Below, piece after piece: positions 45,227 through 57,361 of a stretch of DNA of 64,000 nt (position 1 is the stretch's first letter; every line of letters starts with the position of its first letter). Position numbers and translations under genes: made by a program. Source of the stretch: Taudactylus pleione (lineage: Eukaryota; Chordata; Amphibia; Anura; Myobatrachidae); NCBI GenBank assembly GCA_031769625.1, contig JAUIMM010000017.1, forward strand, positions 3,028,501 through 3,092,500, in the 5' to 3' direction. The notes below the pieces were generated by a model. It was not told the origin of the DNA and searched no databases. It saw only the letters and a program-made list of their open reading frames with translations.

Positions 45227-46687
45227 CTAAGTTTCCCTGTACAGGCTGGGAATTGCTTTTCTAGTGAAGTGTAACCTATATGGGTTGTGGTAGTGGAGGC
45301 ATAGGACCTCAATTAACTGTCTAAAACCCACTGCACTAATGGCAGATATTGGATGCACATCTAATACCAGCATAGATGTTATGGCATCAGTGATCCGCTG
45401 AGCAACTGGGTGACTGCTGTCAAACTTGCTCCCCCTTGCAAAGGATTGTTTACCAGTCAATTCTTTTTTTAACTACTACTAGTAGTCTTCCTGCTCCCCT
45501 TCTGGGATGAAGATCCACTCCCAGCAGCAGCAGCAGGCATAGCACTCAAGGATTCTTCTGAGGAATCAAGGCTAAGGGAGGACTGAGTTAGCTCTAAAAA
45601 ATTGGATGCAGGACTATTTCCGATCATGATTGAGGATATTGTTAATGAAGGTGTTGGTGTTGAAGATGCCAGGTGCTTGGATCTAGCAGAGAGAGGGAAG
45701 TTAGCTAACGCTGGACTTCTTGTTACTTTTTTAGCCAAAATTTCTGAATTTTGCAAACACTTTCGATGGATGCTTTGTAGATGATGTAACAGGGAGGAGG
45801 TTCCTAGATGGTTAAGGTCCCTACCTCTACTTACTCTGGCATGACAATGTGTACAGATGGCTTGGCAATTGTCCAGATTTGGGTAGAAATAATTCCACAC
45901 ATAAGAAGTGGATTATTTTGTTTTATGCCCAGGCATGACAATAGGCCAATAACTGTTTCCACTGGGGCCTGACTTACACAAACAACATCCTCATCAACAA
46001 CATCCTCATCATCAGCATCCTCATCATCAACATCCTTATTATCATTAGCTACACAAATATCCTCCTCATCCTGGTGCACTTCCATAGTAGCATCCTTGAT
46101 TTCTATGTCAGCATGCTGACTTGTGCTGCTCATCCCCACAATTGCAGAAGATGCACAAGTGGTGGAAGGAGGGTCCTCTTTGAGTACAGTTTTGGAAAGG
46201 TCAGGCTCACACATAGCACCCGGCGACACACTTAGACTCTCCTCAGAGAATACTGACATTTCTGAGTGCACAGTTGGTTCCTGTGCCTTAACGATTTTCC
46301 TTTTTTGTTTTAAATGTCTACAGGGAGAAGGGCTTACATCATCAAAAGAGGGAGAACCACCAGTCATAAATAAAGGCCTTAGCCTTTCCTTGCCACTTCG
46401 TATGGTGTAAGGCATATTGCCAATTTTATATCTTTCTGCAGCTAACTTTCCCTTTGATGTTTTTATCTTTACCGCTGTAAAAGATTGCTTCTTTGATTTT
46501 AGATGCCCTGACTTAAGCCCTGTATGCCCTTGGGCATCGGCTTTAGTAGATAACATAGACTAGTATCCTCATGACTGGTGGCACTGGCAGCAGCTCCAGC
46601 ACTAGTATGTTGTTCCTGCTCTCCTCTCAAATGATCGTTCTCCATATCAACAAACGCAAAGGAAGTTGTGTACAGCACACACATCAA
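45227..46687 (-). pseudogene. hAT (ZBED-like) transposase, N-terminal part with BED finger, decayed
   Basis: A possible start is the Met at 46645 (MENDHLRGEQ); a shift near 46545 leads into the long frame 46556-45831, basic at first and then very acidic (repeated DDEDADDEDVVDEDVV). A second shift near 45905 enters 45900-45469, a BED-type zinc finger: WNYFYP, CTHC at the first metal pair, and HLQSIH at the second. A Ser/Ala-rich linker follows. After a stop, 45460-45227 has HPVAQRITDAIT and AVGFRQLIEVLCLHY, the start of the hAT core, ending before the catalytic region. Three lesions at least. Confidence 0.75.
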
Positions 46688-46709
46688 TTTGTACCAATTT
46701 TAAATATTA

Positions 46710-47460
46710 CACTGTGGTATCAATGACCTACAGTGTCACAATATTTTTTATGAATACAGTGCGCTACCACTTAGTGTCACAATATTTTTTATGAATAAAA
46801 CACTGTGCTAACACTTACAATGTCACAATATTTTTTAAGAATAAAACACTGCGCTACCACATACAGTGTCACAATATTTTTTATGAATACACTGCACTAC
46901 CGCTTACAGTATCATGATACGTGTTGAATATTACACTGTGTTTCCACTTACAGTGTCACAATATTTTTTATGAATAAAACACTGCACTACCACTTGCAGT
47001 GTCACAATATTTTTTATTAATTAAACACTGCACTTCCACTGTCAGTGTCACAATATTTTTATGAATACACTATGCTACCACTTACAGTGCCACAATACAT
47101 GTTGAATATTACACTGCATTTCCACTTACAGTGTCACAATATTTTTTATGAATACAATGCGCTACCACTTACAGTGTCACAATAAGTGTTGAATATTACA
47201 CTGCGTTTCTACTTACAGTGTCATAATATTTTTTTATGAATAAAACACTGCGTTTCAACTTACAGTTTCACAATATTTTTTATGAATAAAACATTGTGCT
47301 ACCACTTACAGTGTCACAATATTTACTATGAATACAATACACTACCACTTACATTGTCACAATATGTGTTGAATATTACACTGCGTTTCCACTTACAATA
47401 TCACAATACATGTATGAATATTACATTGTGCTATGACTTATAGTGTCACAATATGTAAAC
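46710..47460 (+). repeat. Tandem array of about 42-50-bp units
   Basis: About 15 units share ACAGTGTCACAATATTTTTT, ATGAATA, then an AACACTGCGCTACCACTT-type segment. Some units instead have GTGTTGAATATTACACTGCG. It lies upstream of the hAT transposase start. Confidence 0.88.
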
Positions 47461-47515
47461 AGTAAAAAAATAATAACTTTTTTTTACACTGGACCATAGA
47501 CTTACAGAGCATCCC

Positions 47516-47665
47516 TGGATGGATAAAGCAGCCCCTGGATGGACACAGCAGCCCCTGCCCTGTATGGACACAGCAGCCTCTGCCCTGTATGGACACAGCA
47601 ACCCCTGATGGACCCAGCATCCCCTGCCCTGGACAGACACAGAACCCCTGGACAGACACAGCACG
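47516..47665 (+). repeat. GGACACAGCAGCCCCTG-type tandem repeat
   Basis: Five to six diverged units of about 20-30 bp, within the hAT right part. Confidence 0.8.
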
Positions 47666-47834
47666 TCTGTTCACTTCACTCTCCACAGTCAGAGTGAAAT
47701 GGCCCCTATTACTGGGTACCTTTATAGTATCCAAAACCCGCGAGAACCAGAGCCAGACTCGGATACCGGCCCAGATCGCGAACTTTGGGTGGGTCTGGTG
47801 CTCAGGGTACAGGCACCGCTCATCTCTACTTTAA

Positions 47835-48720
47835 GCACTGGGGCACTGTTTAAAGAGAATTTTATGAGGAGTACTACTGGAGGCAATGTATAAGGGGCAC
47901 TGTATAAGGGACACTACAGGGGGCATGCATAAGGGGCACTGTTTGAGGGGCACTACTGGGGGTACTGTATCAGGGGCATTGTATAAGGGTCACTACTGGG
48001 ACACTGTATAAGGTGTAGTACTGGGGGCACGGCATAAGGGGAACTACATGGGGGACTGGTAAAGGGGCATTGCATAAGGGACACTACAGGGGGTACTGTA
48101 TAATGGGCACTACTGGGGCATTGCAAAAGGGGCACTACTGGGGGCAATGCATAAGGGGCACTGCATAAGAGGCACTACAGGGGGCACTGTATAAGGGGCA
48201 CTACTGGTGGCACTGTATAAGTTGCATTGTATAATGGGCACTACTAGGGGCACTGTGTAAGGGGCACTACTGGGGGAATACTGGGGGGCACTGCATATGG
48301 GGCACTACTGGGGGCATTGTATAAGGGGCACTACTGCGGGTACTGCATAAGGAGCACTGCATAATTTGCACTACAACAGGTGGCATTGCATAAGGGGCAC
48401 TACTATTGGGGAGACTGCATAATGTGCACTACAACGGGGGGCACTACTACTGGGGGCATTGCATAAGGGGCACTACTACAGGGTGCATTGCATAAAGGGC
48501 ACTGATACTGGTGACATTTCATAAGGGGCACCACTACAGTGGGCATTGCATGATGGGCACTACTACAGGGTGCATTGCATAAGGGCCACTGATACTGGTG
48601 ACAATGCATAAGGGGCACTACTACAGTGGGCATTGCATGATGGGCACTACTACTAGGGGCACTGCATAAGGGACACTACTAATGGGGCCATTGAATAAGG
48701 GGCACTACTAATGGGGGTAT
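47835..48720 (+). repeat. Long array of GGGGCACTACTGGGGGCACTGCATAA-like units
   Basis: Roughly 35 diverged units of about 22-30 bp built from GGGGCACTACT, GGGGGCATTGC and ATAAG. It begins just outside the hAT right end and matches the array inside it at 44805-45130. Confidence 0.88.
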
Positions 48721-48959
48721 TAAGGTGCATATGGAATGGAAAGGAATGTTCCCAGAGTGATGAGAAACGGTGGTTTGTCATGTTACCATGCCCCCATTTT
48801 CCATTAACCATGCCAACTTTTTTGGCACGCTCACATACTAGTATGATAAGGCGTACTAAGGCTCACTAAAGCACACTAAGGCTCACTAAGGCGCAAGAGA
48901 ATCCACAGCATGCAATTATATAGCTTCACCGCTGGGTGGTGATTGCTCCACTAATGGAA
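48721..48959. other. Intergenic, nothing recognised
   Basis: Short CTCACTAAGG repeats near 48845-48890; otherwise no feature. Confidence 0.4.
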
Positions 48960-49351
48960 ACTAGTGGTATCGCCGATGATTACACATACAGTACATATAG
49001 TACAATACTGTACTCTACAGGTGCTGAGCGTCATTTTCTGCAGTGCGCTCACACAATACCGGTAACTCTGATCACTTTATAAAGTCCTCTGCCCCTGCAT
49101 TAAAAATATGAACTTAAAGAAAAATATGCTTGGAACTCACCTGTCTGTGCTTAGAAGACACACACAGTTAAAAAAAAAAACAATGCCGGGACCTCCTATT
49201 ACTTTATAAAGTCCTCAGCGCCAGATTTAAAAATGTCAGCTTCCAAAAAAATATTTGCTATCTGTGTTTTGAAGACGCACACAGTTAAATAAAACCTTGT
49301 CATTCATTGAGATCACCATGTAACTGCAGGTAATGAGCACTTGCCTCTGTG

Positions 49352-49425
49352 GCTTATGTAGCCTAGTGGTATCGCTGATGTTTACCAGGCTTTTTCTGAA
49401 GGGTTCAATTCCTGCTGAGGTCGCT
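49352..49425 (+). repeat. tRNA-like segment with A and B boxes (SINE-type head)
   Basis: TAGCCTAGTGG at 49359-49369 matches the polymerase III A box, and GGTTCAATTCC at 49402-49412 matches the B box. Their spacing (32 bp) is that of a tRNA. The acceptor arms do not pair, so it is not a working tRNA. The other arm of the inverted repeat (about 50838-50862, minus) keeps only the A box. Confidence 0.6.
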
Positions 49426-49989
49426 AGTGTGTACACTTTTGAAAAACCATGCAAAATTCTGCCCAGGTATTCATTTTACACTTCAATGTATATACTGCAT
49501 GATTTACACTGTAATCCTAATAATACAAAAAATATATTTAAAGGAACTGCGCTATACCAATCATAATAGTAACTAATTATACAAATAAATACAATGTAAA
49601 AAATATAATTTATTAAAACATATATTGTTAATAATAATAACATTAATGTATGGGTCCCAGCATTGTATTAAATCTATTAAAAAATAGATAGTATACTTAT
49701 ATAATAATTCTATCAAACATTATTATGAAGAGAACAGGACCCTTCCTTTGTAGAAAAAGATCGGTAATATAAAATGTCCCAAAAGATACAGACTGTATAG
49801 TCAAAAATCCTCTAATATGGAGTATAGTGTCGCAAAGTTCCAAATTTATTGCAAAGAAGGAAAATAATGTAACATCCGCTTTGTTGAAATTATTTGAAAT
49901 AACTTTCATTCATTCAATAAGTAATAGTGTTTCCACTAATATATAGCTGTAGTTATCACATATGTTCCATTGAAATAAATGCCAAGAAG

Positions 49990-50405
49990 GCTGGATAGTA
50001 TGAAGCTGCTTACCAATGCAACGAGTCGATAGATCCCAAAGCCGTCCCAATGTTGCTGTGACTGTCTCCAGGGTCCGTGCTAGTTGCCGGCGTCTCCGTT
50101 CATACAGCTTGATAAGACCGACATCTCTACCCAGCGGAGAGCGGTGAACACCTGTGCCAGCCGGAACTCCCGTATATCTTACAAGCTCTGCAGGAGAGTA
50201 AACAGCTAAGTGCCGATGATCTCTATAGCCACCTTGTGTTTAGTGCGTTGGAGCGGAGTCTCTGTAGCCGCCTGAAGATTTGCACAGTGGGGTATGCAGT
50301 CTTACTTTCTGGGTACATGCGATCAATGGCAATAACGTTGTAGATGAAAGAATAGTAGTCTTACTAACGCGTTTCTTTACACCCTGGTAATTTCGTCATA
50401 GGATC
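49990..50405 (-). mobile_element. Penelope-type end fragment
   Basis: Non-coding GC-rich leader-like DNA followed by a hammerhead-like core. It lies between the arms of the inverted repeat. No RT coding sequence. Confidence 0.4.
50363..50403 (-). ncRNA. Hammerhead-like core
   Basis: Minus strand: CTATGACGA, stem II TTACC with GGTGTAA (one bulge), then GAAACGCGTTAG. ATGACGA differs from CUGACGA at its start. Confidence 0.42.
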
Positions 50406-51035
50406 ACCTAATAATATTACACATACAGGCGCTGAGCGTCATTTTCTGCAGTGCGCTCACACAATGCCGGGAACCCTGATCACCTTATGAGGTCCTCAGC
50501 GCCCGCATTACAAATATGAACATACACAAAATAAAAAATAAAACAATGGCGAGAAAATGACTGCACTATGAACAGTTGGAAGACACCTAATCATACAGTA
50601 TTTGTCACATACTGTAATACACTATACATATTTTTTTGTAAGCTCATATTTTTAATGCGGGCATTGAGGAATTTATAAGGTGATCAGGGTTACCGGCATT
50701 GTGTGAGCGCACTGCAGAAAATGACGCTCAGCGCCTGTATGTGTAATAACATTATTATTACAGTGTAAATCATACAGTATGTACATTGAAGTGTAAAGTG
50801 AATAACAGGGCAGAACACTTGGAAAAAAGCATGGTAATTATTGGCGATACCACTAGGCTACGTAAGCCACAGATGCAAGTGCTCATTACCTGCAATTACA
50901 TGGTGATATCAATAAATGGTAAGGTTATTTTTATTTATTTTTTTTACTGCGTGCTTCTTCAAAGCACAGACAGCAAATATTTTTATTTGGAAGTTGACAT
51001 TTTTAAACCTGGCACTGGGGACTTTATAAAGTGAT

Positions 51036-52800
51036 TGGGTGTGTAGCGGAAAAGCTGATTTCGCATCAGCATGGGCATAACTGCACATGATATTATGCTA
51101 GTAGAAACGTGTAACTTTCCCTTGTAAATTGGTGTGTAGCATGCTTTGTATATGGATAAGTGACAAAACTCTGTGTTGGTATAAACATTTAACATTCTCT
51201 TGTAAATTGGTGTGTAGCATCCTTTGTATGTGGATAGGTGACAAAACTCCTCTGGACTAATCCCTTTTGAAGATGAGCAAGAGAGATTATAGGAAGTTCT
51301 GTTTTCCTGCATCAGCCATAAATATGTCCAATTCTATATGGCATATAAGAAAAATGTCCGTGGAAATTACAGGACATTTGGCCAGGCCCTTGATAAACCG
51401 TCATTCTGTATTCTGTGTAGTATCAGAGATCAAAGAATGGTTATTTATACCGAGAGACATTAATTCTACAGATGTGGGTATTCCCTCACCTAATCAGAAG
51501 TCACGTTTATTGTCCTACTCCCAGCTTCCCAAACTTCACAAGGAGCTGAAGGTATAATAAAAGAACCCCTGCTCAAGTGGCCAGGAGAGCCCGAGGCTTC
51601 AGCCAGCTGGACAATCCACTCTGAGCTGACAAGTGTTAAAATCAACTCAGGGAGGGGGATGTCTTGAAGCAGGCATAAGTAGGTAATTCAACCCTAGTTT
51701 GTTGTTCATTCTGCATGTGGGAAGGCCTCATCCCAAAACTATTCAATCCAACTGAGTGTTTTTTTTATCCAATTTATTACTTTATTTTAGTTTGGAAATT
51801 GTAAGTACACTGTGTGATTCCTTTTAACATTATTATATTCTTTGTAACTTTTTGTACATAAGCTTTGAAGATATTCTTGAATTAAACATTATTTATAGTT
51901 CTGGATCTGTGTTTTTATGACCCAAGGCCTCATATAGCTCATGTTACCTATTTTTCTAAGTATTGACAATTGTCTATGCAGGTGAGAGCAGAAGCTCACC
52001 TTATGCTTTAGCATTACAGTTTTCATCTGCTGGCGGCAGTTGCCAAGTTTATTTAACCACACGTACTGAGGCATCCTGTAAAAGTCTTGGGCGGCGATTA
52101 TCAGATTGGCGTATCTGGAGGGTCGGTTCACAGGACCGTGACAGAGGGTCCCGGCATTGTTTTTTTTTTAACTGCACTGAAATGACTCTCAGTGCCTGTA
52201 TGTATAATAACATTAGGTTTGCAATGTAAATCATACTGTAGAGTATGTACATTATTTCATTGTAGAACTCATTCATGCGTAGTTGTGATTTTCAAAAGCA
52301 ACATCTGGTGGACGAACACTAGTAATAACACTCGTCGGGATCTCCATACGCAACGCTAAACCTCAATGCGCCACACCGCGGCACCCCATGACAGAATACG
52401 CCACCCTGTGACCAGGCGCAGGGCGACTGTGATATCACACTATACGCCATAATAAGGATAGATGATCGTGGCTACATCTGTATGTTATAGTTTGTAAAAT
52501 TTGTTTGAAAGGCCTACTGATATTTATTATAGTTAGGTGTTTCTTTCCTTGACTAAATATATTAATTTAACTTGCTAATGAGATTAACCTTCAAAAGGGC
52601 TGCATATTACACTTAAAGGGCCAGCCAATGAGACCACTGAAGTGTATCAGGTTGCCCATCACTGCTCTACGTGGAATTTCCAGAGGTGATAGACAACATC
52701 TCGTTATTATGAGGCTCATAAAAGCATTATTGTTGTAAGTCCTCTCCTCTAAAGGGAATCCTATTTGAAGATCTTGATTGTTGAAATATGTTTAAATATA
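51036..52800. other. Intergenic; possible solo-LTR-like sequence, 78-bp duplication
   Basis: CTTGTAAATTGGTGTGTAGC recurs at 51121 and 51199 in a 78-bp duplication. A TATAATAAAAG motif at about 51553, ATTAAA near 51881 and a TTGGCGTATCTGG stretch near 52108 are arranged like an LTR with promoter, poly(A) site and primer-binding region. No coding sequence follows, so this is a weak suggestion only. Confidence 0.3.
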
Positions 52801-54419
52801 CAGTGCATCCGGAAAGTATTCACACTGCTTCACTTTTTTCACATTTTGTTATGTTACAGCCTTATTCCAAAATGGCATAAATACATTTTTGTCCTCAAAA
52901 TTCTACACACAACACCCCATAATGACAATGTGTAAAAAAGGGTTTTTTTTGCAATTTTTGCAAATTAAATATATGATAAAAAAACCTAAGAAATCACATG
53001 TACATAAGTATTCACAACCTTTGCTCAATACTTTGTTGATGTACCTTTGGCAGCAATTACAGCCTCAAGTCTTTCTGAATATGATGCCACAAGCTTGGCA
53101 GACCTATCTTTGGGCAGTTTCGTCCATTCCTCTTTGCAGTACCTCTCAAACTCCATCAGGTTGGATGGGAAGCATCGGTGCACAGCCATTTTCAGATCTC
53201 TCCAGAGATGTTCAATTGGATTCAAGTCTGGGCTCTGGCTGGGTCACTCAGGGACATTCACAGAGTTGTCCTGAAGCCACTCCTTTGATATCTTGGCTGT
53301 GTGCTTAGGGTCGTTGTCCTGCTGAAAGATGAACTGTCGCCCCAGTCTGAGGTCAAGAGCGCTCTGGAGCAGGGTTTCATCCAGGATGTCTCTGTACATT
53401 GCTGCATTCATCTTTCCCTCTATCCTGACTAGTCTCCCAGTTCCTGCCGCTGAAAAACATCCCCACAGCATGATGCTGCCACCACCATGCTTCACTGTAG
53501 GCATAATATTGGCCTGGTGATGAGCGGTGCCTGGTTTTCTCCAAAGATAATACCTGGCATTCACACCAAAGAGTTCAATCTTTGTCTCATCAGACCAGAG
53601 AGTCCATCAGGTGCATTTTGGCAAACTCCAGGTGGGCTGCCATGTGCTTTTTACTAAGGAGTGGCTTCTGTCTGGCCATTCTAATATACAGGCCTGATTG
53701 GTGGATTGCTGCAGAGATGGTTGTCCATTTGGAAAGTTCTTCTCTCTCTACAGAGGAATGCTCTGACAGAGTGACCATCGGGTTCTTGGTCACTTCCCTG
53801 ACTAGTGCCCTTCTCCCCCGATCGCTCAGTTTTGACAGCCGGCCAACTGTAGGAAGAGTCCTGGTGGTTCCGAACTTCTTCCATTTATGGATGATGGAGG
53901 CCACTGTGCTCATTGGGACCTTCAGAGCAGCAGATATTTTTCTGTACCCTTCCCCAGATTTGTGCCTCGAGACAATCCTGTATCGGAGGTCTGCAGACAA
54001 TTCCTTGGACTTAATGCTTGGTTTGTGCTCTGACATGCACTGTCAAGTGTGGGACATTATATAGACAGGTGTTTGCCTTTCAAAATCATGTCCAATCAAC
54101 TGAATTTACCACAGGTGGACTCCAATTAAGCTGTGGGAACATCTCAAGGATGATCAGTGGAAACAGGATGCACCTGAGCTCAATTTTGACCTTCATGGCA
54201 AAGGCCGTGAACATTTATGTACATGTGATTTCTTAGTGTTTTTTTTTTATTAAATTTGCAAAAATCTCAAAAAAACTTTTTACACGTTGTCATTATGGGG
54301 TATTGTGTGTAGAATTTTGAGGACAAAAATGAATTTATTCCATTTTGGAATAAGGCTGTAAAATACAGTAACAAAATGTGGAAAAACTGAAGTGTTGTGA
54401 ATACTTTCCGGATGCACTG
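52801..54419. mobile_element. Tc1/mariner element, TA duplication, near complete
   Basis: 1619 bp between TA at 52799-52800 and TA at 54420-54421. Ends CAGTGCATCCGGAAAGTATT on both sides; long inverted repeats of about 215 bp with an inner copy of the AAGTATTCAC motif (IR/DR type). This terminal sequence is widespread in fish and amphibian Tc1 elements. One transposase gene on minus. Confidence 0.95.
53025..54036 (-). pseudogene. Tc1 transposase, two lesions
   Basis: Starts at the Met at 54036 (MSEHKPSIKSKELSADLR). The N-terminal paired-like helix-turn-helix region runs to about residue 120 (GYRKISAALKVPMSTVASII; GRLSKLSDRGRRALVREV). After HLMDS a small deletion with frame change at about 53575-53590 removes part of the segment leading into WSDETKIELFGV. 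The catalytic triad remains: Asp in WSDET, Asp in QQDNDPKHTA and Glu in NPIEHLW. A TGA at 53241-53243 replaces what is normally Trp just before PSQSPDLNPIEHLW. The remaining frame is open to the stop at 53025. Family length is about 340 residues. Confidence 0.92.
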
Positions 54420-54438
54420 TATCTGCTTAATATGTGAA

Positions 54439-54864
54439 CAGGGCTGCCAACAGCACATCGGGGCCCTGGTACTGGGAGGAGGTGTGGCCAACTCGTGGTG
54501 GTGTAGCCAGGCCCCCTCCTTACAAATCATAAAAAAAATTGAATGCGCGCGCCCGCACAAGGGGGCCCGGGTGTCAGACCTGGTGAGGGTGGGGGGCACG
54601 AGTGTAATTGCTCCCCCTCCGCACATCACAGAGAGAGAGTACTGACTACTGCTGCAGCAGCCTTTCTTCCCAGCCCAGCACACAGCAGCTGGAGAGAGAG
54701 GCTACTGCAGCAACAGTCTCTTCTCTCTCCCTGCCCTAAGTGGCTGCTGCATTTTGTTACATGGGCGCGGGGCAGGGCTTCAGGACCCGTGCCCCCACCG
54801 GGCCCCTCCAACAGGCCTGAGCCCGAGTAAAGAGTCCTGCTCCCCCCCCCTCTTGGCGACCCTG
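54439..54864. mobile_element. Non-autonomous hAT-like element
   Basis: 426 bp with ends CAGGGCTGCCAACAG and CTCTTGGCGACCCTG. The flanking octamers TATGTGAA and TAGGTAAA match at six of eight positions. GC-rich interior. It lies 17 bp from the Tc1 right end. Related to sequence near 4970. Confidence 0.7.
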
Positions 54865-57243
54865 TAGGTAAAAAGAACTCCCCTCACACAGGAACTTTAA
54901 GACACAGGGGGAAATGTAATAGGTTCTAAATTTGGAAAACTGTCGCGATTCCAGCTTATTTCCAATTTATTTTCAGTGAGTTTCAAATTGTCATATGTAA
55001 CAGTATGCAAATACAAGCAAGCTAGCCAGAATCCCACTTTAATCATTCCACATACAACACGCCCAATGTACAGGCCAGGGAAATGAATAAGTTGCAGGCC
55101 TATTATCACATATAACATAAGTGGCCTATTACAGCACATGCTAATCCTATGTAAACCTGCCCATAGGACATTTCCCTTCTGTGTGGCTGTAGTTATGGCT
55201 GTGGTACTTAATGCAGCTGATGTGCATTTATCTGGACGTGGGCTTCATTTAACAATAATGCTTATTACCAATGGCATATCTAGTTTTATTATCACAGTAA
55301 TACTAACAAATATTCTTCCATTAATTAACATTACTTATCCTCCTGCAAGGTCTAGCAACATGCCCCTCCTCAGAAGGGCTTATGCTGGGTCCTCATTGTT
55401 GGCAATGGGGACTGTACTGCTGCCGCCATTTATAGCTGGTGCAAACGGACGGTACAGTGACAAGCAGCCATAAGCTAAGCTTACTGCTGTTAGTTGAACA
55501 CTGAAAGGAGAATATAACCCCTTTAGTGAGTAAAATGGAGCCCTGTGAGTGAGAAGGAGGTAGTGCTACGATGCAGCAGCCATGGCTTTTTTTCACGCCA
55601 AGTTCTGTCGTGCTTCATCTATGACTTTGCACATATTTAAAAGGAATTCCTTTGAGGTTAGAGTCACAGCGTCTCTGGTACAGTTTGAGTGGTGTTTTGC
55701 TACATCTGTGGTGAGAATAAGAGGCAAATTAAAGAAAAAGTCACCACGCTATAGCGCTCTGAGGACAAAGGTGACAGACATGTACCTGTGAAAGGCCACT
55801 TCAGACTTACCCAATGAGAGATGTTTTGTGGTATTTTTATAACAGGGAGGTGATATACTCCACATGGATGTGACAAACCAAGTTCTATCTATAAGTGTGT
55901 TGCAAGAATGAAGAGTGTGAGACTTTCAGCTTCCAGCAATAAGCAGCTTGGCAGCATTGCATACAGATACATTATTCATTTGTGTGTGGCTGAATGCAAG
56001 GGCCTGTGATGCAGAAGCACCAAGGGGTCCTTAGGCACTGTGAAGGCAGTAATCTGTTCTAGATTTTTTTTTATTAGGATAAACATAGTTTGTAATGTTG
56101 CTAACATTGATACATTAATAATATTTTACACTTTGCATTTTAGGACTACTCACCAGCTTCTTTCCTATCATCCTGTGTCTGCTGGCATTGTTTGGCTGGT
56201 ACCTTCTGTCAAAGTGGTGTATCTGTGGAAAAATGGGGCATCATTAAATTAAAAGACTGGACCTTAACTATTGTTTGAATTTTCAAGAGTAATCATATAA
56301 CTCACTAGACTCCACACAAACTGCACTGCCTATATTATTGCAAGGACTAATAAATTATTTATGTTACATTAAAAAATACACACAGATAACAAAATCTAGG
56401 ATGAGTGTGATTGTTTTTTTCTATGGTGCACAGCAGAAATTTCATACTAAACTATTGTTTACAGGAGACACTTTTGCATCTATTTTATTTAAAAAAAAAT
56501 TATGCTAAAACAATTGTGTATTGCTACAGGGAAAACATGTTAAAAATGTGTAACTCACAAGAATAGGGCTGGCCTGTGTACAGTACACCATGTGCACGTC
56601 AGGAAAAGTCAAAGTAACCTGTGATTCCACTCTAGTTGCTTCTAATTCCTGGCGCTAAAAAATATTCTTTATATTAATAAATAAATTAATTCCATTAATT
56701 AGCTGCTAGTCAGAGTAAACCAGTTGCTAGTCTGGCTAATATATCTGAAAGAAAAAATAAAAAAAAATAGTACTGACTGCACTTGAATGGTATTTGTGAT
56801 TGAATGGTATCACTTTTGTAAAAGTGCTCTGTCAAAAGATGCTGTGTAACCCCCCTTTACCCTCTAAAGGGACACCAGGTTACTCCCATTTCACTAGTTA
56901 GTCTAATGTATACCCACCTATATCCTCCCAAAAAGTGGTACATATAATGTTATCGGTGCCTCCACCCAAGTATTATTATAGTATGTGGGCCTACTTGGGA
57001 AAACCCAGTTATGTAATATGGAACTGTAAGCTATTAAGTCAAATATTGTCTTCATTTGAATAAACACAAAAGGTTATGAATTTTTGAAAAATGTTTATAT
57101 GACGGGTCAAATTGATGTTGTTTAAATTAATAGAAATTAGACAAAGTATATTCTCTATGATGTTAAAATGATCCAAACATAAATTTTCTTTAGATAACTA
57201 CTTAGGTTTACATAACATAAACAGTAACCAACATTACGTTACA
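54865..57243. other. Intergenic, no gene seen
   Basis: A lone GGGGGAAATGTAATAGG motif at 54909 looks like a MITE end. The segment near 55385-55470 resembles 21485-21565. No coding frame recognised. Confidence 0.4.
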
Positions 57244-57361
57244 GAAGGGAAGCCAACGGACGGAATCCCGACCGTCTGCTTCCTGACTGTCTAATCCTGG
57301 CAAGGGGTTAAATGACAGGCGTCGAAATCCCAACACCTGTCATTTTACCTAAGCCGGGAGT

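Larger units (their letters stand above)
41680..47828 (-). mobile_element. ZBED-type hAT transposon remnant, possibly two truncated copies fused
   Basis: Starts TAGGGATGTGTGCTGAC and ends CGCTCATCTCTA, the family ends seen at 34526-36417. The flanking octamers ATTTAAAT and CTTTAAGC match at only five positions. Transposase fragments on minus lie at 43260-44766 (C-terminal part) and 45227-46687 (N-terminal part). Between them lies a G-rich array and then, at about 45131-45190, sequence resembling the left end of the same family (CCGACTCCCATGTTTTGGG). That suggests two partial copies side by side rather than one decayed copy. Confidence 0.7.
48960..51035. repeat. Large inverted repeat enclosing a Penelope-type fragment
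   Basis: Arm 48960-49530 reads in the opposite sense to 50400-51035 in parts. 50408-50526 (GCGCTGAGCGTCATTTTCTG) is complementary to 50636-50747, and 49185-49525 is complementary to about 50755-51030. A related piece occurs at 52150-52260. This is a foldback-type repeat family, rearranged here. Confidence 0.65.

Noticed and set aside
49352..49425. Functional tRNA gene
   Set aside because: A and B boxes are present but acceptor and other stems do not pair; lies in a repeat family.
51036..52150. Endogenous retrovirus
   Set aside because: Only LTR-like signals seen; no gag, pol or env similarity, so kept as a low-confidence note.
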